From the IMG/VR virus record IMGVR_UViG_3300027734_000282, positions 1-26,036 of that record: DNA of 26,036 nucleotides; one strand, 5' to 3'. Position numbers and translations under genes: made by a program. Positions within the stretch are counted from its first letter, which is position 1. Each line of letters starts with the position of its first letter. This DNA is from a virus. The notes beneath the pieces are model-generated. The model had not been told where the DNA came from. It saw nothing but the letters and a program-made list of their open reading frames with translations, and ran no database searches. This document shows positions 19,274-26,036 of this stretch, in pieces.

Positions 19274-21997
19274 TTACCTCGCAAGGGCGTTTTGGTTGAT
19301 TTGGTTAATTTGATTTGCGCCTAATGCTGCTGGCGATGTTAAAGCATTTAAAGATTGTGTTGCAACATCTTTAAATTTATTATCTCGATCAAGTTTAGTC
19401 TGCGATTTAGTAAACGCTGCTGCTGCCGTTTCGGAATTATGTAATTCTCGTGCTATTTCAACAGCTAATTTATTATCAATTTTACCTTTTGCACGGTTAA
19501 TAACAATGTTTGCAATTGTTGCAGCTTTATTAAAAAAGACGTTAGGTTGTTTACCTACAGCTTCTGAGGCTAATTTAACCGCACCGCCCCCAGCAGTTGA
19601 ACCTTGCGCGGCTAACTTTTCAAAATCAGCGCCAGTTTGAATTTCTTGTTGAATTTTTTGTACTACTGCACGAACTTCTGGCAAACCTTGCGTTAAAGTA
19701 TCAAGATTTTTTGCAGTTGTTAATGCATTATTTGTACCTGTTGTAGCAGGTAATTTATTGCCTGTTTCTTCAATTAAACGATACACATCAGCCATTTGTT
19801 TAGCATCAGCAAATGTTTTAGCCGCTGTTTTAGGATCATGCGCTTTTAATGCAGCCATGATTGTTTCTTCATTCTTAGTTAAATTTTCTAATGCTTTGGC
19901 CCCACTTCCAGGCTTACCAGATGTTACGCCTGCCATAGCGTCTTGTATAACTCCTCGAGCTAATGCTGACTTAGCAGGTGCGTCCATACGTTTTAGCGCC
20001 ATGTCCATTACCATTGGGTCTTTGACAGCTGCAACACGTAATTCATTAGTGTTTTTAAAGTTAAGTGTTTTAGATGCTAAATCTAAAGCTTCTTCACTAG
20101 CTTTAACTTTGCTTAAATCTTTGTTTATAGATTCTAATTTAGACCGAATACCTGCGCCAGCTTCATCTAACGCTGCAATTTGCTTTTCATTTTTAGCCAT
20201 AAATGATGCGTGCGCATTGGACCCAGCCGTAGGCGACAACACTTGTTGACGGTATAAATCTTCAACGCCTGTTGCAATTGTTTTCATTGCTGCTGGGTCT
20301 TGGCTATAAATTTTAAGAAACTGACGTGTGTTACCTTCGCTTGATAACATTTTTGGCACAATATCTTCAGCCACCAACATGGGTTGATTTAATGTGCTTG
20401 TCCTACTTAAATTAGCAGGTTGACCAGTACGAAATACTCCAACAATACGATCTTTAAATAATTCATTTGCGTTTTGAAATAGTTTATAAGCTTCTGGAGA
20501 TGTACCTGCTTTAATAGATCCATTTAACGCTTCGTATAATTCATTTAAATTTCTTCTTGCAATATTAGCGCCTGGTTCAATAGAACCCTTAAGCGCCGCA
20601 CGATCAATATTAATAGCTTGACGTATCTGATGCGCTTCTTCTAAAGTAATAGGTTTAGCCTTAGTTGAAACTGTTGTAGTAAGGCCATCACCCATATTAA
20701 CTACTTGTTTGCCTGTACCATATTTATTTAATAAAGCCGCCGCATTAGGTGCTAAACCTTTAATTTGCGTTATTAAATCATCTAATTGACCTTTTGCAAC
20801 ATTAGCTAAACTACTAACATCAATGTTTGCTTTAGGCGATGCTTCAAACGCTGCGGTATATGCAGGGCCTGTAACTGTTTGTTTAACATTCTGTTCAATA
20901 GCTTCGCTTGTTTTAGCTAACTGCGCGCCTATGTCTACTTGGCTTACGTTTGCAACATTACCTGCAATTCTAGCTTGTTCAGCTGCAAGTGCTTGTTGTT
21001 CAGCTGATAATGTTTGATTAACTGCTCTACGTGGTGCATTGGGCGATACATTGCTAACAGGTAAATTTTGTTCATTTAAAGCATTTAAATTAGTCGTTGC
21101 GTTTGCTAATTGATTAGCTTGACCAGCTTTTAATGCCGCATCTCGAGCGTTATATAAATCCCTAATAACAGTAGACGCATCTTGCGTGGATCTAGCAAAC
21201 GATGCTAAACCACTACTATTTAATGCTACTGCCGTTTCTTCAATTGTTTTGCCTTGCTGCAACATTTGAATAGCCGCGCTTATTTTAGCTGGGTCGTTGT
21301 CTAACGCTTCCAAATACCCACGCGCTTTAATGTTAGCCGCGCCGCCAGGCATTAATGGTTCAGCAAGATTGTATGCGGCTTTAAATGGCGCAACCGCTAC
21401 ACTACCTGCTTTTTGTACAATAGGATTAGCAGCAGCAATTTTAACGCCTGCTTCAACAGGTAATAATGGGTTAGTGTATTTACCTACGGTAGATAACGCT
21501 TCACCTGCTTTTACTACAGGTGCTATTTGTGCAACTTTACCTGCTTTAGTAACTGCACCGCCAGCACCGCTAAATAACATTGACATATCGCCTAACGCGC
21601 CAGCAGGGTCAGTATATAAAGTATTAGTTAACGCATCTAAACTACCATACCGATCTTTATACATTCCACCAACGGCATTAGCCAAATCCATCATTTCTTT
21701 AGTGGATTTATCACCAAAGAATTCATCTATTTGTTTTACACTTTCAGGTGTTAAAGTGTGAAGCATTGCCCCTGTTGCAATTTTACCTATTGTGCTAACC
21801 GTTTCAATAGGGTTTGTAACGGCATGATATACACCGCCTAATAATTCACCGCTACTTTTTACTACGTTTCTACCAAATCCACCAAGTGATCTAGGTTGTT
21901 CAGCTGCCACGTTTTGACGTACAGGTTGCGCAGTTGATAAGTCAAAACCGCCAGTTGCAGATTGTACAGGTTGTGCAGTTGATAAATCAAAAGCCAT
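19274..21997 (-). CDS. Large internal virion / DNA ejection protein (gp16-like position), 907 aa
   Basis: A very long, mostly helical, alanine- and asparagine-rich protein. Its N-terminus has two copies of FDLSTAQPV (residues 3-11 and 18-26). A glycine-rich hydrophobic part follows at about 50-180 (for example NPIETVSTIGKIATGAM), and long predicted coiled-coil regions extend from about 270 to 880. No lysozyme or transglycosylase motif is visible. It is last in a run of three large genes placed like P22 genes 7, 20 and 16, whose products leave the virion to form the periplasmic DNA conduit. The assignment rests on order, size and composition. It overlaps the previous gene by one base. Confidence 0.72.
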   Translation of the reverse strand: MAFDLSTAQPVQSATGGFDLSTAQPVRQNVAAEQPRSLGGFGRNVVKSSGELLGGVYHAVTNPIETVSTIGKIATGAMLHTLTPESVKQIDEFFGDKSTKEMMDLANAVGGMYKDRYGSLDALTNTLYTDPAGALGDMSMLFSGAGGAVTKAGKVAQIAPVVKAGEALSTVGKYTNPLLPVEAGVKIAAANPIVQKAGSVAVAPFKAAYNLAEPLMPGGAANIKARGYLEALDNDPAKISAAIQMLQQGKTIEETAVALNSSGLASFARSTQDASTVIRDLYNARDAALKAGQANQLANATTNLNALNEQNLPVSNVSPNAPRRAVNQTLSAEQQALAAEQARIAGNVANVSQVDIGAQLAKTSEAIEQNVKQTVTGPAYTAAFEASPKANIDVSSLANVAKGQLDDLITQIKGLAPNAAALLNKYGTGKQVVNMGDGLTTTVSTKAKPITLEEAHQIRQAINIDRAALKGSIEPGANIARRNLNELYEALNGSIKAGTSPEAYKLFQNANELFKDRIVGVFRTGQPANLSRTSTLNQPMLVAEDIVPKMLSSEGNTRQFLKIYSQDPAAMKTIATGVEDLYRQQVLSPTAGSNAHASFMAKNEKQIAALDEAGAGIRSKLESINKDLSKVKASEEALDLASKTLNFKNTNELRVAAVKDPMVMDMALKRMDAPAKSALARGVIQDAMAGVTSGKPGSGAKALENLTKNEETIMAALKAHDPKTAAKTFADAKQMADVYRLIEETGNKLPATTGTNNALTTAKNLDTLTQGLPEVRAVVQKIQQEIQTGADFEKLAAQGSTAGGGAVKLASEAVGKQPNVFFNKAATIANIVINRAKGKIDNKLAVEIARELHNSETAAAAFTKSQTKLDRDNKFKDVATQSLNALTSPAALGANQINQINQNALAR
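21920..21991 (-). repeat. In-frame repeat coding FDLSTAQPV twice
   Basis: Bases 21965-21991 and 21920-21946 encode the same nine residues, 15 codons apart, at the extreme N-terminus of the 907-residue ejection-type protein. The two copies are almost identical at DNA level (GTACAGGTTG(T/C)GCAGTTGAT on the plus strand), so the duplication is recent or kept uniform. Similar short N-terminal repeats are familiar from other phage internal proteins. Confidence 0.7.
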
Positions 21998-23550
21998 TAT
22001 TTGACCTCTACAAATTTAGAGTTATCAGGGCTTACATACGCTCTATTTCCTTTAGCGTCTGTTTTTAACGTCCAATCAGCACCGACGCCTGCTGGTAATT
22101 TAGTATTTGTAGATTCATTATGTTTGCCACGAATTTTTTGATATTCAGTTTTAGCGTCGCTTGTTAATTTTTTATCAAAATCTGTACGGCCTGTTGTGTT
22201 TTCATATTGCAAACCTAAACTATTAAGCTGACCACCTAATAATTGTTTATACGTATTAATTACGCCTTTAAGCTGCGCAGGACTATTAGCCGCGGCAAAA
22301 TTATTTTCAGCTTCTAGACGTTCCCTAACACCGCCGCCACTAGCAACAACGGCTTTAATAATTTCAGCAGTAACAATTTGTTTAGCTGCGTCAAAATTAG
22401 TTGGCGCAGGTTGGCCTGTTTGTTTAGCCACAATGTTGCCAAGATAATTAAATGCTTTAACATCGTTATTTTTTAATGCGTCAGATAATTTATCCATTGT
22501 TGCTAAATGATCAATAGCGGTGTTAAACGCAGTAACTTGACGGCCTTGCATACCAGTAGAATAATCTTTAATAGCTTTGGTTTTAGACGCATTATCTTGT
22601 TTATTATTAACAATTTGCGTTGCCATAGCTGCTGAGTCAAATGGCGCAGGCGCGGTTGCAGAAGCATTTGGGTTTGCATTAGGCGTTGTAGGTGTTACTG
22701 CATTTGGATTACCATACAATTCAGTTGCGCGGTTAAGAATAGCCGATTTAATTGCGCCTGCACTTTTGCCTATACCTAATGGGGGTAATTGACCTGTTTG
22801 AATGTAAATTTGCGCTGCCGTATCAATTGCAGCAGGTGTTAATGTACCTGTTGCATTTAATTCAGCTTCTAATCTTTGTTGTGATATAGCAATTTGTTGT
22901 CTAGCTCTTGCATCTGTCGCTATTTCACCTGGAGTCATAGTTTTATTAATTTGACTTATAGTTGTTGGCGCGGCTGAATACGGATCAATACTACGTGTTA
23001 TTACAGAACCACCAATATCTGTATCTTTAATAACAGGTTTTAAATCACTTGCTGTTGCGCCTTGACTTGCTAAAAATGCTATTCTTTCAGACATAGGCAT
23101 AGTTAATAATTGATCTCGTGTAACTTTAGCTGCAGCTATTTGTTGCGGAGTAAAAAACCCACTAGATTCAAAATCCTCAAAATGCGCTTGAATATTTGCA
23201 TTAGATGGATTTCTACTTAAATCACGTTTCATTTGTGAAGTAAGATCTTGCGCATCTTTTTGCGCTTTAATTTGTTGCGCGCGCGTTGTAGCTTGTTTTG
23301 CTTGATATTCAAACGCAAGTTTAGGGTTAATTTTACCTACTTCACTAATAAAATTAGGGTCATTTATATCTTTTCCGCGCAAAGCATTAACATCTTCAAG
23401 TTCTTGTTGTACTTGTTGCATTTTTAATGCGTTAAGTTGATTGGCTTGCTCATTACTTTGAATTTGCGACATAGCCGCATACCGATTCATTGGATTTTCA
23501 ATTTGAATAGGCTTAACGCCTAATGCAATGTTTGGATCAATAGTTGCCAT
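21997..23550 (-). CDS. Internal virion / DNA ejection protein (gp20-like position), 517 aa
   Basis: A 517-residue, glutamine- and alanine-rich helical protein. It opens with DPNIALGVKPIQIENPMNRY, a beginning I recognise from structural proteins of podoviruses that precede the largest ejection protein. Residues 20-130 are a long coiled coil with many Q and N. A low-complexity stretch of N, A, P and T lies near 275-305 (TPTTPNANPNASATAPAP). The C-terminal third is helical and ends in ADWTLKTDAKGNRAYVSPDN. There is no enzyme motif. By position it matches P22 gp20. One-base overlap with the next gene and a nine-base gap after the previous one indicate shared expression. Confidence 0.72.
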   Translation of the reverse strand: MATIDPNIALGVKPIQIENPMNRYAAMSQIQSNEQANQLNALKMQQVQQELEDVNALRGKDINDPNFISEVGKINPKLAFEYQAKQATTRAQQIKAQKDAQDLTSQMKRDLSRNPSNANIQAHFEDFESSGFFTPQQIAAAKVTRDQLLTMPMSERIAFLASQGATASDLKPVIKDTDIGGSVITRSIDPYSAAPTTISQINKTMTPGEIATDARARQQIAISQQRLEAELNATGTLTPAAIDTAAQIYIQTGQLPPLGIGKSAGAIKSAILNRATELYGNPNAVTPTTPNANPNASATAPAPFDSAAMATQIVNNKQDNASKTKAIKDYSTGMQGRQVTAFNTAIDHLATMDKLSDALKNNDVKAFNYLGNIVAKQTGQPAPTNFDAAKQIVTAEIIKAVVASGGGVRERLEAENNFAAANSPAQLKGVINTYKQLLGGQLNSLGLQYENTTGRTDFDKKLTSDAKTEYQKIRGKHNESTNTKLPAGVGADWTLKTDAKGNRAYVSPDNSKFVEVK

Positions 23551-23559
23551 AATTATTCC

Positions 23560-24324
23560 TTAATCAATTAAGCTGCCATTGTAGCTAGTAGGAACGCTTG
23601 CCCCACCACCGCCAGGCATATACACGTTGCTTGCGCCATATTGATTTGATAAATTACCGTACTGAGATCTGTTGTTAAACGCATTTAACATATTTTGATT
23701 CTGATAATAGTTTAGTCCTGTACCAACACCGCTTGATATAGCGTTAGCGCCGCCAATCATACCAGATGCGTTTGCGTTGCCTGCACCAATAATATTACCT
23801 GCTGCAGCGTTACCAAAGTTACCAATCTGATTAGCTTGGTTGTTAGCAGATGATTGACCTAAATTAGCCAAGTATTGCTGGTTAGCCGTATTGGTATTGT
23901 AGGCTTGTAAGTTTTGTGCGTTGTTTGCTAAGTAGCGATTGTATGCGTTTTGGTACTCTTGTGAGCCTGCCGCTTGACCAAACTCAGTAGCGCCACGTAA
24001 TGCGTTGCCTGAAATTAATCCACCTCTAGCAGCTGCCGTAGCGTTTAAACCTTTCATGCCTTCATTAAACCTAAACGCATAGCCTGGGTCTGCTTGGTAA
24101 TTAAACTTTTCAGGTGTGTACGCAGCTTGTCCAGCCAATCTATTTACCGCATCAACGCCAGGATAATAGAATGGTTTGTTTAACTCAATCTGTTGATTTA
24201 GCGCATTTTGTTGCGCTTGCGTAGCGTCCGCAGATGCTTGCGCTTGTGTGTTTGCAGCGCTTTTACTTGCCATGCTACCAATTAATGCGCTGCCTACGAC
24301 AGCTCCTGCAACCCATCCAGCCAT
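23560..24324 (-). CDS. DNA transfer/ejection protein (gp7-like), 254 aa
   Basis: The N-terminus is a hydrophobic, glycine-rich segment (AGWVAGAVVGSALIGSMASK), followed by an alanine/glutamine helix. Next comes LNKPFYYPGVDAVNRLAGQA and PGYAFRFNEGMKGLNATAAA, then RGGLISGNALR. These segments are characteristic of a phage tail-associated or DNA-transfer protein family placed like P22 gp7. The remainder is rich in N, A, Q and Y with many short repeats such as NQANQIGNFGNAAAGN. In P22 gp7 is ejected first and helps form the outer-membrane part of the conduit. The hydrophobic start fits membrane insertion after ejection. The family recognition is good; its exact role is inferred. Confidence 0.78.
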   Translation of the reverse strand: MAGWVAGAVVGSALIGSMASKSAANTQAQASADATQAQQNALNQQIELNKPFYYPGVDAVNRLAGQAAYTPEKFNYQADPGYAFRFNEGMKGLNATAAARGGLISGNALRGATEFGQAAGSQEYQNAYNRYLANNAQNLQAYNTNTANQQYLANLGQSSANNQANQIGNFGNAAAGNIIGAGNANASGMIGGANAISSGVGTGLNYYQNQNMLNAFNNRSQYGNLSNQYGASNVYMPGGGGASVPTSYNGSLID

Positions 24325-24848
24325 TATATTTCTCCCTCAATCGCAATTAATTCGCTATTTGTTGGTAATTGTTTAATTCTATTTTCACCTAAACCACATT
24401 CAGGCACAACATATAATCTATCTTCTAATGCTAAAATATCTTCGCAGTTATCAGGATTAGCATAAATATCTACCCAAACAACCTCATCTTCAAATACACG
24501 GCCTACACGTTGTTCACCAGCACAAGCATTAAACTCACATGGCGCGGTTAATATCTTTACTTCTGTACCAATATTAACTGCAATTGTACCCTTTTCTAGC
24601 CGAACTTTGTAAGGTGTTTTATGCGCGGCACCAGTTAAAACTGTCCAAGGCGGTACGGTAATAGTTCTTTCATAAACTTCAGGCAAAAACGTATGTGTAG
24701 TTACAATATCAGCCTGATCCATCTTTAGCAATTCGTCTTGCAATTTAAGAATTTTTGCAGGATTTACTTCAATATTAGCAATGCCCATATTGGCAAATAC
24801 GGGTACTTCAGGCGTAAACCCTTTACCGTAGGTAATAGTCATTTGCAT
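24324..24848 (-). CDS. Cupin-like structural-region protein, 174 aa
   Basis: The centre reads TITVPPWTVLTGAAHKTPYK, then VRLEKGTIAVNIGTEVKILT and RVGRVFEDEVVWVDIYANPD. This is the strand pattern of a single small cupin-type barrel that I recognise from phage proteins near tail fibre and internal protein genes. The usual metal-binding histidines are mostly absent (one H near 76), so it is likely a binding or structural fold, not an enzyme. Two flanking regions carry short helices and several cysteines. It ends in a one-base overlap with the gp7-like gene. Function unknown; a virion decoration or fibre-associated protein is plausible. Confidence 0.65.
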   Translation of the reverse strand: MQMTITYGKGFTPEVPVFANMGIANIEVNPAKILKLQDELLKMDQADIVTTHTFLPEVYERTITVPPWTVLTGAAHKTPYKVRLEKGTIAVNIGTEVKILTAPCEFNACAGEQRVGRVFEDEVVWVDIYANPDNCEDILALEDRLYVVPECGLGENRIKQLPTNSELIAIEGEI

Positions 24849-24849
24849 A

Positions 24850-25140
24850 CTATGCTTTCAATATCCTATAGTTTTGATATACAACATACGCATACAACAC
24901 ATTAAATATAGTTAATGCAAAAATAGAAGCGTTAAATGGTACTGTATATACAATAAAACCTACTGCTAATATGCTTGCAGTTTTCATTAACACAAAGCCT
25001 TCTATGATTCCAATTTTAGCAAATAACCATGCCATAATGGGATTACCTTCATGTCCTTTACCTGAGTTAATGACGTGATACGTTGTCCAAAAGTCTAGGA
25101 ATTGGAGGATTACGAATAGGGCAAATAAAATATAAATCAT
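24850..25140 (-). CDS. Small polytopic membrane protein (DUF5658-like), 96 aa
   Basis: Three hydrophobic segments are visible: residues 1-14, about 40-66 (IGIIEGFVLMKTASILAVGF) and about 68-90 (FNASIFALTIFNVLYAYVVY). The first loop contains LQFLDFWTTYHVINSG and GHEGNPIMAWLF, the D-x-x-T-T ... E-x-N-P pattern of DUF5658-type membrane proteins of unknown function, which occur in bacteria and phages. The start overlaps the fibre stop (ATGA). A membrane protein between the fibre and the ejection genes is unusual; a role in blocking superinfection or in virion release can be imagined, but nothing shows it. Confidence 0.72.
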   Translation of the reverse strand: MIYILFALFVILQFLDFWTTYHVINSGKGHEGNPIMAWLFAKIGIIEGFVLMKTASILAVGFIVYTVPFNASIFALTIFNVLYAYVVYQNYRILKA

Positions 25141-26036
25141 GGATGATTGGCTTTGTATTCGTTAAATTCTGCTGACAATTGTTGTACTGCTTTAATTAAA
25201 GGCGCAATCAATTCTTCGTAGCCAATAGACATAACATCCTGACCGCCATTCATAGAATGATCTTGGAATCCGCCAAAGTCTACACCAGAAGCAGTAATTG
25301 CTTCTTTTACTTCTTGAGCAATCAATCCATGATGGTATCGGTTACGTTTTTTGCTACCGTCTGAATTTAGTTTAGATAGTTGATTATCTTTAACCCATTT
25401 TGTCAATGCTAATTCATGTGCTTCTTTTTCTGCGTCAGTTGCATTAGGTTCAATTGGTTCAGGTAATGCAGTTTTATAATCATCACGCATATCCCACTTG
25501 AAATCTACAGGGCGCAAAGAATTAATAAAATCTAATCCAAGAACCGTTGGTCTAATGTCCGCTTTGTCTCGAATATCAGAACGATTTTGCACAGTACCGT
25601 AAACATACGTTGTTGTGCTTGAATTACCAATCTGGACTTGATTTGAGCCTGTAACAGTTGCTTGATAGCCTAATAATGTCGTATTTGTATACGCTGCACT
25701 ACCTACTGTTCCACTTCCTAATGCAGTATTGTAATCTCCAGTAGATGTTACCGATAACGCTTGTTCTCCAATGGCTGTGTTACCTGCGCCTGATGTAACG
25801 GCTTGACCAGCAAAACGGCCAACAAAAGTATTGTTGTAACCACCTGACAAGGCAGCACCAGCACTTTGACCAACTGCTACGTTTTGATAACCTGCTTGAA
25901 TGTTTGGCGCAGCCGTATTACCAATAGCTACGTTATTGCTTCCAGTACAAGGAAGCCCTGATCCATACATTGCATCATTACCTACGGCTACGTTACCTGC
26001 ACCTGTTGTTGTTGCATTTGCTGCCCTTCTACCAAT
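25137..26036 (-). CDS. Tail fibre/spike C-terminal part with S74 chaperone domain (cut by window edge)
   Basis: The frame stays open to the window edge, so the N-terminal part is missing; an internal ATG at 25970 is not the real start. The visible upstream part is built of YadA-like head repeats (NVAIGN, NVAVGQSAG, NTFVGRFAG, NTAIGEQALS, NTALGSG), spaced about 15-20 residues, which form a trimeric beta-roll. The last 145 residues or so are an intramolecular chaperone of peptidase family S74: NRSDIRDKADIRPTVLGLDF, then RPVDFKWDMRDDY and HHGLIAQEVKEAI. The serine of RSD and the lysine five residues later fit the family's proposed self-cleavage dyad. The domain helps trimerise the fibre and is then cut off. 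The fibre probably binds the host receptor. Confidence 0.9.
   Translation of the reverse strand: MGRRAANATTTGAGNVAVGNDAMYGSGLPCTGSNNVAIGNTAAPNIQAGYQNVAVGQSAGAALSGGYNNTFVGRFAGQAVTSGAGNTAIGEQALSVTSTGDYNTALGSGTVGSAAYTNTTLLGYQATVTGSNQVQIGNSSTTTYVYGTVQNRSDIRDKADIRPTVLGLDFINSLRPVDFKWDMRDDYKTALPEPIEPNATDAEKEAHELALTKWVKDNQLSKLNSDGSKKRNRYHHGLIAQEVKEAITASGVDFGGFQDHSMNGGQDVMSIGYEELIAPLIKAVQQLSAEFNEYKANHP

Noticed and set aside
21297-21761. 154-residue plus-strand frame opposite the 907-residue ejection-type gene
   Set aside because: Alanine/leucine-rich mirror of a repetitive alanine-rich gene; no ribosome site and no operon context.

Overview
The window looks like part of the genome of a tailed double-stranded DNA phage, probably a podovirus with a P22-like virion, infecting a Gram-negative bacterium. 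The evidence is a P22-type portal, large and small terminase genes, three consecutive large genes placed like the P22 ejection genes 7-20-16, a GH19 endolysin with a three-helix-type holin, and a complete replication module. No host gene, tRNA, integrase, repressor or phage RNA polymerase was recognised. The DNA is AT-rich, with AAAGGAAA-type ribosome sites. The host cannot be named from this sequence; an aquatic proteobacterium is a guess. Both ends cut through genes: the portal on the left and the tail fibre on the right.

The genes form five blocks that alternate in strand. (1) 1-3167, minus: small terminase, an unrecognised protein, large terminase, a 51-residue protein, and the portal. 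(2) 3786-5864, plus: a train of very small early-type genes plus one cysteine-rich conserved phage protein. (3) 5907-12296, minus: DUF2800-type nuclease, a putative ssDNA-binding protein, a 52-residue protein, family A DNA polymerase, and primase-helicase. (4) 12371-16109, plus: VRR-NUC nuclease, C5 cytosine methyltransferase and SNF2-type helicase, joined by ATGA overlaps, then five tiny genes. (5) 16416-26036, minus: tail fibre with a self-cleaving chaperone domain, membrane protein, cupin-like protein, three ejection-type proteins, lysis genes, HTH-phosphoesterase, and SprT-like metallopeptidase.

The non-coding DNA is informative. 3168-3785 carries a dense cluster of CTTACAATGC-type repeats, inverted to either side of two overlapping AT palindromes, plus candidate divergent promoters. 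It is the best candidate for an origin or master control region. 12297-12370 is the second divergent region and holds a near-consensus promoter for the replication block. The two convergent junctions are an intrinsic terminator at about 5.9 kb and an AT-rich, repeat-filled 306-base stretch at about 16.1-16.4 kb. A second textbook terminator lies antisense between the primase and polymerase genes.

Together, blocks 3 and 4 would supply replication, DNA processing and methylation. Blocks 1 and 5 would supply packaging, genome ejection, adsorption and lysis. If the complete genome is circular or circularly permuted, blocks 1 and 5 would join through the missing segment (scaffold, coat, tail factors) into one long late transcription unit that starts near 3.2 kb, runs leftward and ends near 16.4 kb. 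All functional calls come from motifs and family resemblance read by eye; no database search was possible.
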